NCBI RefSeq assembly: GCF_000960085.1
Contig: NZ_JYGT01000004.1
Coordinates: 62,001-126,000, forward strand
Length of the DNA stretch: 64,000 nt
Source: Streptococcus infantis
Lineage (GTDB): Bacteria; Bacillota; Bacilli; Lactobacillales; Streptococcaceae
Direction of reading: 5' to 3'
Shown one piece after another: positions 22,500 to 32,034 of this stretch (positions are counted from its first letter, which is position 1; each line of letters begins with the position of its first letter). A program made the position numbers and the translations under genes. The notes under the pieces are model-generated. The model was not told the origin of the DNA. It searched no databases and saw nothing but the letters and a program-made list of their open reading frames with translations.

Positions 22500-24545
22500 A
22501 TGAGAAAATTCAATAGCCACTCGATACCGACACGGCTTAATTTGTTATTTGCAATCGTCATTTTGCTCTTTTTAGCAATTATTGGTCGTTTGCTTTATAT
22601 GCAAGTTCTTCATAAGGATTTTTATGAGAACAAACTCGCTTCTGCTAGCCAAACTCGAGTAACCATGGGTTCCGCTCGTGGAGAAATTTATGATGCAACA
22701 GGTAAACCTTTAGTCCAAAACACCGTTAAGCAAGTTGTTTCCTTTACACGAAGTAACAAGATGACTGCGGCTGATTTGAAGGATATTTCTAAAAAATTGT
22801 TGACCTATGTCACAGTCACCTCTCCAGAGTTGACGGACCGTCAAATGGCTGATTACTACTTGGCTGATGCTGAAGTTTATAAGAAGACAGTTGAAGCTCT
22901 TCCAAAAGATAAACGATATGATTCAGATGGCAATCAACTTTCCGAATCTGAACTCTATAACAACGCTGCTGAGAGTATTACTTCCAGTCAATTAGACTAC
23001 TCAGAGGATGAAAAGAAGGCAATCTATATCTTTAGTCAGCTCAATTCAGTTGGAAATTTTGCTACAGGAAATATTCAAACAGATCCTTTGAGTGATACAC
23101 AGGTAGCTGTAATTGCTTCTGCTTCAAAGGAATTGCCAGGTATTTCTATCTCTACCTCATGGGATCGAAAGGTCTTAGAAACTTCTCTTTCATCTATTGT
23201 CGGAACTGTTTCTAGTGAAAAATCAGGTCTTCCAGCAGAAGAAGTAGACGCTTATTTGAAAAAAGGTTATTCGCTCAATGATCGCGTCGGGACTTCCTAT
23301 CTTGAAAAACAATACGAAGAAGTCTTGCAAGGGAAACGGACCGTCAAGGAAATCCATTTGGACAAGCATGGAGACATGGAGAGCGTAGAGAATATAGAAG
23401 AAGGTAGCAAGGGAAAAAACATCAAATTAACCATTGATTTGGCCTTCCAAGATAGCGTAGACAGCCTCTTAAAGAGTTATTTTAATTCTGAACTTGCAAA
23501 TGGTGGTGCTAAATACTCAGAAGGTGTTTATGCAGTAGCCCTTAATCCTAAGACAGGTGCTGTATTGGCAATGTCAGGAATTAAACACAATCTAGAAACA
23601 GGAGATTTGACACCAGACTCACTAGGAACAGTGACCAATGTTTTTGTACCAGGGTCTGTCGTTAAGGCGGCAACCATCAGTTCTGGTTGGGAAAATGGAG
23701 TCTTGTCAGGCAACCAAACCTTGACAGACCAACCAATCGTCTTCCAAGGTTCTGCCCCTATCAATTCCTGGTATACCCCTTATTATTACGGTTCCTTTCC
23801 GGTTACAGCCGTTGAGGCTCTAGAATATTCATCTAATGCCTACATGGTTCAAACTGCGCTAGGAATGATGGGTCAGACCTATCAACCAAATATGACAGTC
23901 AAAACCAACCAACTTGAGTCTGCCATGGGAAAACTACGCGCGACTTTTAGTGAGTATGGTTTGGGTGCTTCTACAGGTATTGACTTGCCCGAGGAATCAA
24001 CAGGATTTATCCCCCAAAAATTTGACTTGGCTAATTATTTAACTAATGCTTTTGGCCAGTTTGATAACTACACACCGATGCAATTAGCCCAGTACGTTGC
24101 AACTATTGCTAACAATGGTGTTCGTCTAGCTCCACATATTGTCGAGGGAATATACGACAACAATGATAAGGGTGGCCTTGGGGAATTAATCCAAGCAATA
24201 GATACCAAGGAAATCAACAAGGTCAATATTTCTGAATCAGATATGGCAATCTTGCACCAAGGATTTTACCAAGTATCGCATGGAACTAGTCCCCTTACGA
24301 CAGGACGGGCGTTTTCAGATGGCGCCACTGTTTCTATCAGTGGTAAGACCGGTACAGCTGAAAGCTATGTAGCTGGTGGTCAAGAAGCTAATAATACCAA
24401 TGCCGTGGCCTATGCTCCAACAGAAAATCCTCAAATTGCAGTTGCAGTAGTCTTTCCTCATAATACCAATTTAACCAAAAATGTTGGGCCAGCAATTGCT
24501 CGCGACATTATCAATTTATATAACCAACACCATCCAATGAATTAG
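22500..24545 (+). CDS. pbp2b: Penicillin-binding protein 2B (elongasome transpeptidase)
   Basis: Class B PBP cross-linking peptidoglycan during peripheral growth. The 681-residue protein has a short cytoplasmic tail ([14 protein letters not shown]), one membrane helix, the dimerisation domain and the transpeptidase with S386 in SVVK, SSN at 444-446 and KTGT near the C-terminus. The residue right after SSN is Ala447, equivalent to T446 of pneumococcal PBP2b, where Thr-to-Ala is the classic low-affinity change; one extra residue occurs just before (YTPYYYGSF). Start 22500 gives the known pneumococcal N-terminus; ATG 22485 would add five residues. Confidence 0.95.
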   Translation: MRKFNSHSIPTRLNLLFAIVILLFLAIIGRLLYMQVLHKDFYENKLASASQTRVTMGSARGEIYDATGKPLVQNTVKQVVSFTRSNKMTAADLKDISKKLLTYVTVTSPELTDRQMADYYLADAEVYKKTVEALPKDKRYDSDGNQLSESELYNNAAESITSSQLDYSEDEKKAIYIFSQLNSVGNFATGNIQTDPLSDTQVAVIASASKELPGISISTSWDRKVLETSLSSIVGTVSSEKSGLPAEEVDAYLKKGYSLNDRVGTSYLEKQYEEVLQGKRTVKEIHLDKHGDMESVENIEEGSKGKNIKLTIDLAFQDSVDSLLKSYFNSELANGGAKYSEGVYAVALNPKTGAVLAMSGIKHNLETGDLTPDSLGTVTNVFVPGSVVKAATISSGWENGVLSGNQTLTDQPIVFQGSAPINSWYTPYYYGSFPVTAVEALEYSSNAYMVQTALGMMGQTYQPNMTVKTNQLESAMGKLRATFSEYGLGASTGIDLPEESTGFIPQKFDLANYLTNAFGQFDNYTPMQLAQYVATIANNGVRLAPHIVEGIYDNNDKGGLGELIQAIDTKEINKVNISESDMAILHQGFYQVSHGTSPLTTGRAFSDGATVSISGKTGTAESYVAGGQEANNTNAVAYAPTENPQIAVAVVFPHNTNLTKNVGPAIARDIINLYNQHHPMN

Positions 24546-24555
24546 AAAGGAAGCC

Positions 24556-25152
24556 ATGCTTTATCCAACACCTATTGCTAAGTTGATTGACAGTTATTCC
24601 AAACTTCCTGGTATTGGGATTAAGACAGCAACCCGTCTAGCCTTTTATACTATTGGAATGCCGGATGATGACGTCAACGAATTTGCTAAAAATCTCCTTT
24701 CAGCTAAAAGAGAGTTGACCTATTGTTCTATCTGTGGACGTTTAACCGATGAAGATCCCTGTTCTATCTGCACAGATCCAAGTCGGGACCAAACAACTAT
24801 CCTCGTCCTAGAGGATAGTCGAGATGTAGCTGCTATGGAAAATATCCAGGAATACCACGGACTTTACCATGTTTTACATGGCCTCATTTCCCCTATGAAT
24901 GGAATTAGCCCAGATGACATCAACCTCAAAAGTCTCATGACTCGCCTCATGGATAGCGAAGTTTCAGAGGTTATCGTGGCCACCAATGCAACAGCAGATG
25001 GTGAGGCGACTTCCATGTATATCTCTCGGCTTCTCAAACCCGCGGGGATTAAGGTTACTCGTCTAGCACGAGGTCTAGCAGTAGGAGCAGATATCGAATA
25101 TGCGGACGAAGTAACGCTCCTAAGAGCCATTGAAAATCGTACAGAACTTTAG
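24556..25152 (+). CDS. recR: Recombination mediator RecR
   Basis: RecR works with RecFO in loading RecA at gaps. The 198-residue protein has the helix-hairpin-helix [14 protein letters not shown], the zinc motif [16 protein letters not shown] and the Toprim domain [14 protein letters not shown] with a C-terminal Walker B-like region. Length fits the family exactly. It follows pbp2b by 10 nt with AAAGGAAG as RBS, probably co-transcribed, as in pneumococcus. Confidence 0.95.
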   Translation: MLYPTPIAKLIDSYSKLPGIGIKTATRLAFYTIGMPDDDVNEFAKNLLSAKRELTYCSICGRLTDEDPCSICTDPSRDQTTILVLEDSRDVAAMENIQEYHGLYHVLHGLISPMNGISPDDINLKSLMTRLMDSEVSEVIVATNATADGEATSMYISRLLKPAGIKVTRLARGLAVGADIEYADEVTLLRAIENRTEL

Positions 25153-25206
25153 TCTGTAAGGATATAGAACAGGCAATTAGTTAGCAGATAAGACTTTAAG
25201 AAATCA

Positions 25207-25240
25207 AGAGACTAGATTTATTTTTAATCCAGTCTCTTTT
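25207..25240 (+). terminator. Terminator after recR
   Basis: AGAGACTAGATT pairs with AATCCAGTCTCT (one mismatch), then TTTT. Confidence 0.8.
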
Positions 25241-25317
25241 GTGCTATTCAAGTTTAAAAAAATAAACAAATGTGATATACTAAAAAGCGAGTATTCTAGT
25301 AGAAATAGGACAATCAT

Positions 25318-26361
25318 ATGAAACAAACAATTATTCTATTATATGGTGGGCGCAGTGCAGAGCGTGAAGTGTCTGTATTGTCAGCTGAGAGTGTCATGCG
25401 TGCGGTTAACTATGACCGTTTTGAAGTCCAAACTTTCTTTATCAGCCAGTCTGGTGATTTCATCAAAACCCAAGAATTTACCCAAACTCCTGGCCAAGAT
25501 GAACGTCTCATGACCAATGAAACGATTGATTGGGACAAGAAAATTGCTCCAAGTGCCATCTACGAAGAAGGCGCAGTTGTTTTTCCAGTTCTTCATGGAC
25601 CTATGGGAGAAGACGGTTCCGTTCAAGGTTTCCTAGAAGTCTTGAAAATGCCTTATGTCGGTTGCAACATCTTGTCTTCAAGCCTGGCTATGGACAAAAT
25701 CACGACTAAACGTGTCTTGGAATCTGCTGGGATTGCCCAAGTCCCTTACGTAGCCATTGTTGAAGGGGACGACTTAGCTTCTAAGATCGCAGAAGTTGAA
25801 GAAAAATTAAGGTATCCAGTCTTTACCAAACCATCTAATATGGGTTCTAGTGTTGGTATTTCTAAGTCTGAAAATAAAGAGGAACTCCATCAAGCTCTCG
25901 AACTCGCCTTTAAATATGATAGTCGTGTCTTGGTAGAGCAAGGTGTCAATGCGCGTGAAATCGAAGTTGGACTTTTAGGAAACTATGATGTCAAGAGCAC
26001 TCTACCTGGTGAAGTTGTCAAGGACGTAGCCTTCTATGACTACGAAGCAAAATACATTGATAACAAGATTACTATGGATATTCCAGCCAAGATCAGTGAT
26101 AATGTAGTAGCAGTCATGCGTAGAAATGCAGAAGCTGCCTTCCGTGCTATTGGCGGGCTTGGTCTCTCACGTTGTGATTTCTTCTATACAGATAAGGGAG
26201 AAGTTTTCCTAAATGAGCTCAATACCATGCCAGGATTTACCCAGTGGTCTATGTATCCCTTGCTCTGGGACAATATGGGGATTAGCTATCCAGAACTAAT
26301 CGAGCGTTTGGTTGAGCTTGCTAAGGAAAGCTTTAATAAGCGTGAAGCGCACCTATTGTAA
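25318..26361 (+). CDS. ddl: D-alanine--D-alanine ligase
   Basis: ATP-grasp enzyme making D-Ala-D-Ala for the peptidoglycan stem; follows alr in the pathway and precedes MurF. The 347-residue protein has [17 protein letters not shown] at the N-terminus, [12 protein letters not shown], the ATP-binding [12 protein letters not shown] loop and [17 protein letters not shown] at the C-terminus. The Tyr/Lys region predicts the D-Ala-type rather than D-lactate ligase (MYP motif), though this is not a test. Promoter -10 TATACT at 25276 with an upstream TGTG extension. Confidence 0.95.
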   Translation: MKQTIILLYGGRSAEREVSVLSAESVMRAVNYDRFEVQTFFISQSGDFIKTQEFTQTPGQDERLMTNETIDWDKKIAPSAIYEEGAVVFPVLHGPMGEDGSVQGFLEVLKMPYVGCNILSSSLAMDKITTKRVLESAGIAQVPYVAIVEGDDLASKIAEVEEKLRYPVFTKPSNMGSSVGISKSENKEELHQALELAFKYDSRVLVEQGVNAREIEVGLLGNYDVKSTLPGEVVKDVAFYDYEAKYIDNKITMDIPAKISDNVVAVMRRNAEAAFRAIGGLGLSRCDFFYTDKGEVFLNELNTMPGFTQWSMYPLLWDNMGISYPELIERLVELAKESFNKREAHLL

Positions 26362-26377
26362 AGATAGCTATAAGGGC

Positions 26378-26402
26378 GGGGCAAGACTCCCTGCCCCTTT
26401 TT
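26378..26402 (+). terminator. Terminator between ddl and murF
   Basis: GGGGCA (26378-26383) pairs with TGCCCC (26392-26397), followed by TTTTT. Confidence 0.75.
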
Positions 26403-26414
26403 AAAGGAGTAAAC

Positions 26415-27788
26415 ATGAAACTTACGATTCACGAAGTTGCGCGTGTTGTCGGTGCAAAAAATGATGTGACAAGCTATGTGGACAGCCCACTAGTCAAGGC
26501 AGAGTTTGATAGTCGTTTGATTGGACCTGGTGATTTATTTGTGCCACTCAAGGGGGCGCGTGATGGTCATGACTTTATCGAGACGGCTTTTGAAAACGGC
26601 GCTACTGTAACCCTGTCAGAGAAGGAAGTAGCAGGTCATCCTTACATTTTAGTAGAGGATGTTTTGACAGCCTTTCAAGCTCTTGCAGCTTATTACCTTC
26701 AAAAAACAGGAGTAGATGTCTTTGCTGTTACAGGTTCAAATGGGAAGACAACGACCAAGGATATGTTGGCTCATTTACTTTCTACAAGCTACAAAACCTA
26801 CAAAACGCAAGGAAATTACAATAACGAGATTGGATTGCCTTATACAGTTCTCCATATGCCGGATGATACTGAAAAGTTGGTCTTGGAGATGGGACAGGAT
26901 CACTTGGGAGATATTCATCTTTTGTCTGAACTGGCTCATCCGAAAACAGCTATTGTGACTCTGGTCGGAGAGGCACATTTGGCCTTCTTCAAAGATCGTT
27001 CAGAGATTGCCAAAGGTAAATTACAGATTGCTGATGGAATGGGGAACGGTAGCTTGCTTTTGGCGCCAGCTGATCCCATTGTAGAGGATTATCTACCTGC
27101 TGACCAAAAAGTAGTTCGTTTTGGTCCGGGTGCAGAACTCGAGATTACAGAATTAACTGAGCGTAAGGATAGCTTGACTTTCAAGGCTAATTTCTTGGAG
27201 AAATCCCTTGATTTGCCAGTAACAGGTAAGTACAATGCGACTAATGCTATGATTGCTTCTTACGTTGCCCTGCAAGAGGGAGTGACTGAGGAGCAGATTG
27301 GTCAAGCCTTCCAGAATCTAGAGTTGACCCGCAATCGTACCGAGTGGAAAAAGGCTGCCAATGGAGCAGATATCCTATCAGATGTTTACAATGCTAATCC
27401 AACAGCTATGAAGTTGATTTTAGAAACTTTCTCTGCTATCCCAGCAAATGAAGGTGGAAAAAAAATAGCAGTTCTGGCGGATATGAAAGAACTTGGAGAC
27501 CAGTCTGTCCAACTCCATAATCAAATGATTTTGAGCCTTTCCCCAGATGTCCTTGATACCGTTATTTTCTACGGTGAAGATATCGCTGACCTAGCCCAAC
27601 TAGCCAGTCAAATGTTCCCAATCGGCCATGTGTACTACTTCAAGAAAACAGCCGATGAAGACCAGTTTGAAGCCATGGCCAAGCAGGTCAAGGAAAGTCT
27701 TGGTGCGCATGACCAAATCTTGCTTAAAGGTTCTAACTCTATGAATCTAGCTAAGCTAGTAGAAAGTCTAGAAAATGAGCACAACTGA
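26415..27788 (+). CDS. murF: UDP-MurNAc-tripeptide--D-Ala-D-Ala ligase
   Basis: Mur ligase adding D-Ala-D-Ala to UDP-MurNAc-tripeptide, the last cytoplasmic step of peptidoglycan precursor synthesis. The 457-residue protein has FDSRLIGPGDLFVPLKG at the N-terminal domain, the P-loop VTGSNGKTTTKD near residue 108, the central NAMIASYVAL region and the C-terminal VYNANPTAM and KGSNSMNL motifs. Starts 13 nt after the ddl terminator behind AAAGGAG. Its 3' end overlaps the Nudix gene by 14 nt. Confidence 0.95.
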   Translation: MKLTIHEVARVVGAKNDVTSYVDSPLVKAEFDSRLIGPGDLFVPLKGARDGHDFIETAFENGATVTLSEKEVAGHPYILVEDVLTAFQALAAYYLQKTGVDVFAVTGSNGKTTTKDMLAHLLSTSYKTYKTQGNYNNEIGLPYTVLHMPDDTEKLVLEMGQDHLGDIHLLSELAHPKTAIVTLVGEAHLAFFKDRSEIAKGKLQIADGMGNGSLLLAPADPIVEDYLPADQKVVRFGPGAELEITELTERKDSLTFKANFLEKSLDLPVTGKYNATNAMIASYVALQEGVTEEQIGQAFQNLELTRNRTEWKKAANGADILSDVYNANPTAMKLILETFSAIPANEGGKKIAVLADMKELGDQSVQLHNQMILSLSPDVLDTVIFYGEDIADLAQLASQMFPIGHVYYFKKTADEDQFEAMAKQVKESLGAHDQILLKGSNSMNLAKLVESLENEHN

Positions 27789-28386
27789 TTTTGCTAAGGC
27801 TCTGCAGAGAATGTTAGCTATTACCGATACTGGTTTGACCTATACAAGGGATCCTTTTGACCGTGAACGTTATGAGGATTTACGTCAGATTTTATGGAGT
27901 GTTTTGCAGGATCAAACAGAGCTCGATCAAGAGGAATTGACTGCAATTTTAAAACCAACAGGTAGCTATGCAACTCCCTTGATGGATGTGCGGGCTTGGA
28001 TTGTTCAAGACCAGAAGATTTGTTTGGTTAGAGGACAAGGAGAGGATACTTGGGCATTACCTGGTGGCTTTGGTGAGGTAGGATATTCTCCCAAGGAAAA
28101 TATCCGAAAAGAAGTTCAGGAAGAAACAGGATTTTCGGCAGAAGTAGGCTCTTTATTGGCAGTTTTTGATACCAACCGCTTTCAACTTCAGAACAAGCAG
28201 TATGCAAAGTTCGTCTTTGACTGTCAGTTGTTAGATGGACGCTTTCAGGAAAATCAAGAAGTTGCAGAACTAGGATTTTTTGACATTTCGGCTCTCCCTC
28301 CCTTATCTGAAAAAAGAATAACTAAGGAACAAATGGATATTCTTTGGCAGGTCTATAAGGGTGAGCGGGAACAATATATTGATTAG
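27775..28386 (+). CDS. Nudix hydrolase with N-terminal extension
   Basis: Pyrophosphohydrolase of the MutT/Nudix superfamily. The 203-residue protein has a complete Nudix box GGFGEVGYSPKENIRKEVQEETGF at about residues 101-124 and a roughly 65-residue helical N-terminal region, as in the streptococcal ADP-ribose-pyrophosphatase-like Nudix proteins. The N-terminus overlaps murF by 14 nt in another frame, so translation is likely coupled. Substrate is not evident. Confidence 0.85.
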   Translation: MSTTDFAKALQRMLAITDTGLTYTRDPFDRERYEDLRQILWSVLQDQTELDQEELTAILKPTGSYATPLMDVRAWIVQDQKICLVRGQGEDTWALPGGFGEVGYSPKENIRKEVQEETGFSAEVGSLLAVFDTNRFQLQNKQYAKFVFDCQLLDGRFQENQEVAELGFFDISALPPLSEKRITKEQMDILWQVYKGEREQYID

Positions 28387-28508
28387 AAGCTTTGCTTTAT
28401 CTTAAGGCAGATAGCTACTTTGGAACACAAAAATATAAGAAATAAATGTAAGCTAGGCTCTATAGAAATGAGTAAGAGGTCTGCTTATATGAAAATGAGG
28501 AAAGTTAC

Positions 28509-29216
28509 ATGAATGTTTGGGATGCTTTATTTAGCACGCAGCCGACGGAGCCACCCCAATTTGATCTTCTTTGGTATGGAAATCTATTTACTTTATTGGC
28601 ACTGACTGTATTTCTTGCTTATCGCTATGGTAATAAAAAAGTTTGTCAACGATTTTTCCAGATTTTACAGGCGACCCAGTTAATCCTTCTCTACGGTTGG
28701 TATTTGGTCAATCAGATGCCTCTAGCAGAAAGTCTACCCTTTTATCATTGCCGTTTAGCAATGTTTGTAGTGCTTTTGCTTCCTGGTGTTTCTAGAGTCA
28801 AACAGTATTTTGCTGTGCTAGGAACCTTCGGGACTTTGGCAGCCTTTGTTTATCCAGTGCCAGATCCCTATCCCTTCCCCCACATCGCTATTCTGTCCTT
28901 TATTTTCGGACATTTAGCCCTCTTTGGAAATTCCTTGATTTATCTCTTGAAGGACTACGATGCTAATTTATTGGATTTCAAACGAATCCTAGTCATCACA
29001 TCTTCACTGAATGCTGTGATCTTTGTGGTTAATCTAATGACGGGTGGAGATTATGGCTTTTTGACAAAACCGCCATTGGTTGGAGACCACGGTCGTTTGA
29101 TCAATTATCTAGTCGTTACCCTATTCTTGACTTGTGCCATTTACTTGGTCTCTAAAGCTTTTCAGACCATGCTTGAGGAGAAGGGTGAAAGAAGACTACG
29201 AATCTGGCAAAAATGA
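28509..29216 (+). CDS. TIGR02206/YwaF-family integral membrane protein
   Basis: A 235-residue protein with about six hydrophobic helices. Features matching the YwaF/TIGR02206 family are the first helix after FDLLWYGNLF, LPFYHCRLAMFVVLL and the helix-loop around PDPYPFPHIAILSFIFGH. Function unknown in the family. It has its own start behind GAGGAAAG after a 122-bp gap with no clear terminator. Confidence 0.72.
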   Translation: MNVWDALFSTQPTEPPQFDLLWYGNLFTLLALTVFLAYRYGNKKVCQRFFQILQATQLILLYGWYLVNQMPLAESLPFYHCRLAMFVVLLLPGVSRVKQYFAVLGTFGTLAAFVYPVPDPYPFPHIAILSFIFGHLALFGNSLIYLLKDYDANLLDFKRILVITSSLNAVIFVVNLMTGGDYGFLTKPPLVGDHGRLINYLVVTLFLTCAIYLVSKAFQTMLEEKGERRLRIWQK

Positions 29217-29236
29217 AAAAATATTTTCCCAACCGC

Positions 29237-29375
29237 TTGACTTTTATCTGAGAATTTTGATACAATAGTAGGCGGTATTGTTTACCCCATTTGTAAGGCC
29301 CCGGAACCTTTCAAATAACTTGCGGACCGGAACATCCGCCCTGTAAACAAAAACGACATTCATATAGGAGAAATC
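29237..29375 (+). promoter_or_regulatory. Promoter and ribosomal-protein L13 leader
   Basis: Promoter TTGACT (29237-29242), 18-bp spacer, TACAAT (29261-29266). The 100-nt leader contains GTTTAC...GTAAAC as outer stem (near 29280 and 29343) and paired CCGGAACC/GCGGACCGGAAC elements, resembling the Firmicutes L13 autoregulatory leader. L13 binding this mRNA is by analogy. Confidence 0.65.
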
Positions 29376-29822
29376 ATGAACAAAACTACATTCATGGCTA
29401 AACCAGGCCAAGTAGAACGCAAATGGTACGTTGTTGACGCAACTGATGTACCTCTTGGACGCCTTTCAGCAGTTGTTGCTAGCGTGCTTCGCGGAAAAAA
29501 CAAACCAACATTCACACCACACACTGATACAGGTGACTTCGTAATCGTTATCAATGCTGAAAAAGTTAAATTGACTGGTAAAAAAGCAACTGATAAGATC
29601 TACTACACTCACTCAAACCACCCAGGTGGATTGAAATCAATTTCTGCTGGTGAACTTCGTTCTAAAAATGCAGTACGTTTGATCGAGAAATCAGTTAAAG
29701 GTATGCTTCCACACAATACTCTTGGCCGCGCCCAAGGTATGAAATTGAAAGTATTCGTTGGAGCTGAGCACACTCACGCTGCACAACAACCAGAAGTTCT
29801 TGATATTTCAGGACTTATCTAA
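29376..29822 (+). CDS. rplM: 50S ribosomal protein L13
   Basis: A 148-residue early-assembly protein of the large subunit. N-terminal [22 protein letters not shown], then [18 protein letters not shown] and the [11 protein letters not shown] motif are L13 signatures. First gene of the rplM-rpsI operon, with rpsI 19 nt downstream; RBS AGGAG precedes 29376. Confidence 0.97.
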   Translation: MNKTTFMAKPGQVERKWYVVDATDVPLGRLSAVVASVLRGKNKPTFTPHTDTGDFVIVINAEKVKLTGKKATDKIYYTHSNHPGGLKSISAGELRSKNAVRLIEKSVKGMLPHNTLGRAQGMKLKVFVGAEHTHAAQQPEVLDISGLI

Positions 29823-29840
29823 GGAAAGGAACAATAAAGT

Positions 29841-30233
29841 ATGTCACAAGCACAATATGCAGGTACTGGACGTCGTAAAAACGCTGTTGCACGCGTTCGC
29901 CTTGTTCCAGGAACTGGTAAAATCACTGTTAACAAAAAAGATGTTGAAGAGTACATCCCACACGCTGACCTTCGTCTTGTAATCAACCAACCATTCGCAG
30001 TTACTTCAACTGCAGGTTCATACGACGTTTTCGTTAACGTTGTAGGTGGTGGTTACGCTGGTCAAGCAGGAGCTATCCGTCACGGTATCGCTCGTGCCCT
30101 TCTTCAAGTAGACCCAGACTTCCGCGATTCATTGAAACGCGCAGGACTTCTTACACGTGACTCACGTAAAGTTGAACGTAAGAAACCAGGTCTTAAGAAA
30201 GCTCGTAAAGCATCACAATTCTCAAAACGTTAA
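29841..30233 (+). CDS. rpsI: 30S ribosomal protein S9
   Basis: A 130-residue small-subunit protein whose C-terminal tail reaches the decoding site. Motifs: [35 protein letters not shown] and the C-terminal [17 protein letters not shown]. Its last codons are the integration site of the adjoining island: the integrase gene lies just beyond the stop and the last coding bases are repeated at 54510-54546. The reading frame is restored by the element, so the protein is intact. Confidence 0.97.
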   Translation: MSQAQYAGTGRRKNAVARVRLVPGTGKITVNKKDVEEYIPHADLRLVINQPFAVTSTAGSYDVFVNVVGGGYAGQAGAIRHGIARALLQVDPDFRDSLKRAGLLTRDSRKVERKKPGLKKARKASQFSKR

Positions 30234-30256
30234 TCAATACGATTATATCAACGTTT
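30184..30256. mobile_element. attL of the rpsI island
   Basis: The first 37 bp (30184-30220) are identical to 54510-54546, and the next 36 bp (30221-30256) recur with one mismatch at 54701-54736. It spans the end of rpsI and its 3' flank. The strand-exchange point lies somewhere inside. Confidence 0.8.
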
Positions 30257-30261
30257 CAAAG

Positions 30262-30294
30262 CACTTCATGGTTCACACCATGAAGTGTTTTTTT
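30262..30294 (+). terminator. rpsI terminator supplied by the island
   Basis: CACTTCATGGT (30262-30272), TCAC loop, ACCATGAAGTG (30277-30287), then seven Ts. The loop contains one copy of the arm-site motif TTCACACCA. Confidence 0.9.
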
Positions 30295-30311
30295 GATGAT
30301 TTTTAGCAAAA

Positions 30312-30343
30312 TTCACACCACTTTTCACACCAAATTCACACCA
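30312..30343. mobile_element. Integrase arm-type sites, left end
   Basis: TTCACACCA occurs at 30312-30320, 30324-30332 and 30335-30343 (and 30272-30280). The same 9-mer occurs in both orientations near the right end. Such short repeats next to the att core are typical arm sites for tyrosine integrases. Confidence 0.65.
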
Positions 30344-31561
30344 TTATTTATTTAGGGAACGATAAGCAATCTCTCCAACAGCCATTGGGATTACGTTTGA
30401 AGTGTTGACATAAGTCTTAGTTGTAATCATATCACTATGAGTGAGGGCCTCAGAAATAGCTTCCATAGAGGTTCCAGCTTGTTTAGCGAGTGTAGCTCCT
30501 GTATGTCGTAATTTATGAGGAGTTGCATGTGCAAGTTCTGGATGACGACGCTTAACAGATTTCATCTTGTTGTTAAGGTAATCAGCATGGAGACAACTGT
30601 TTACATTCCCCTTTGTATCAATATACGTAAATACATACTGATCAGGAGTTTGGATAATATTGAATTTAGCCAGTTCAATTTTTTGTTGTTTTTTCCATTC
30701 CTGAAGCAAGTCAGTTAACTCGTTAGGAATTCGAAAAGTTGTCTTCTTGTTTCCTTTGGTAGACTTTGGATTCTTGTATCTATCTAAAGCTTGTACTAAC
30801 TGAATTTCCTGTTCTTTTGTATTGATATGCTTCCATTGCAAAGCGTAGCTTTCTGATTTTCTATCTCCTAAGAAGAAGGTAGTATAGAACAAAACATAGT
30901 CTTTGAATAGAATTTTTTCAGCCTCCAGATCTTTTTCAAAAGCTGTAAACCATGCTTGAAGTTCTTCTTGAGATAGATATAAATCTTCATCTTTTTTAGA
31001 TTCCTGTAGCTCGATTTTCTTAGTGGCTTTGATACGGCTTATAGTTTTTGATAGGCGATTAGTTTCGATGTACTCTAATTCTTCAGCCCAGTCAAAGATA
31101 GAGTTAACGTAGCTCCTGATAACTTTAAAATTTGCATATTCTTCAGCCTTTTGAGTTAATAGGTTTAGCACAACTTGCTTATTTTGATTAAGAAAGTCTA
31201 TTGAATAATTACCAAGTAACGGTAGGATGTGTTTTCTAAAAGCAATTTCTGTTCCAACTATAGTTGCTTGAGATGGTGGTTTAGCAGCAGAAGTAGTCTG
31301 ACCTGCTTTGTAGGATTCCCACCAAACGTTTTGATAGAAATCTGAAAAGAGAATAGAACTGCTATTCTCTAATAAAGCAGATCCTCCACTATGAATTTTA
31401 TCAATCTTGTTTTGAAGCTCTAGTTCGTATTTTTTTGCTTCACTCCTTGTCTTGAACCGTTTTTCAATCACTTTCTTATCAACACCTAGTGAAGACTTGA
31501 CTTCCTCAGGAATGTAGATACGTAAGCGATAAGTTCCATTTTTAGTTTTTGAAATTGACAT
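30344..31561 (-). CDS. int: Tyrosine site-specific recombinase (integrase) of the island
   Basis: Catalyses integration and excision at the rpsI 3' end. The 405-residue protein has an N-terminal AP2-like arm-binding domain (TKNGTYRLRIYIPEEV), a SAM-like core-binding domain, and the catalytic residues Arg in FFLGDRKSESYALQW, HKLRH, His in LTHSDMITT and Tyr in TKTYVNTS. It reads toward the island and its 3' end abuts the arm sites. Start 31561 follows AAAGGAG; an upstream in-frame start (31606) has no RBS. Appears intact. Confidence 0.93.
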   Translation of the reverse strand: MSISKTKNGTYRLRIYIPEEVKSSLGVDKKVIEKRFKTRSEAKKYELELQNKIDKIHSGGSALLENSSSILFSDFYQNVWWESYKAGQTTSAAKPPSQATIVGTEIAFRKHILPLLGNYSIDFLNQNKQVVLNLLTQKAEEYANFKVIRSYVNSIFDWAEELEYIETNRLSKTISRIKATKKIELQESKKDEDLYLSQEELQAWFTAFEKDLEAEKILFKDYVLFYTTFFLGDRKSESYALQWKHINTKEQEIQLVQALDRYKNPKSTKGNKKTTFRIPNELTDLLQEWKKQQKIELAKFNIIQTPDQYVFTYIDTKGNVNSCLHADYLNNKMKSVKRRHPELAHATPHKLRHTGATLAKQAGTSMEAISEALTHSDMITTKTYVNTSNVIPMAVGEIAYRSLNK

Positions 31562-31629
31562 AGTATTCTCCTTTGTAATTGAGCTAGAAAAATACCGTGA
31601 TTTCATTATAACAAACCACGGTAGAAATA

Positions 31630-31890
31630 CTACTGATTTTGTAACCAGAGATTGATTTCAGATTTGCTAAAGCGAATAGTTTTACCAACCTTAATGCAAG
31701 GCAATCCTTGCTTAATCCACTTGTCTAAAGTATTGTTTGTTATATTCAAGTACTCACAAGTCTGCTTTTTATTTAAAAGTTGATTGGTATTTTCATTAAT
31801 ATCTAAAAAATTATCTAGTTCTTTCTTAACAGTATCTGATATTAGTAATTGAAATTGCCTAATCATTTCGTCTGGAATAAATAAATTCAT
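31630..31890 (-). CDS. Excisionase-like helix-turn-helix protein
   Basis: An 86-residue protein with a C-terminal HTH_17/MerR-type DNA-binding domain (LLNKKQTCEYLNITNNTLDKWIKQGLPCIKVGKTIRFSKSEINLWLQNQ). Small proteins of this type next to an integrase usually direct excision. It lies 68 nt upstream of int on the same strand. RBS candidate GGGAC before the ATG is weak. Confidence 0.78.
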   Translation of the reverse strand: MNLFIPDEMIRQFQLLISDTVKKELDNFLDINENTNQLLNKKQTCEYLNITNNTLDKWIKQGLPCIKVGKTIRFSKSEINLWLQNQ

Positions 31891-32034
31891 AAAAAGTCCC
31901 GTTTATTTCTTTCTGTTAGATTTAAATTTTTTTAGTTTGTATTTTGTTTTTTAAGTCTTCAAGGGTTGAAGAGTTAAAAAATAGGGAAACGTTGCTGTAG
32001 CAATACTTTTCCATTTTTTAAATCAGAATTTATA

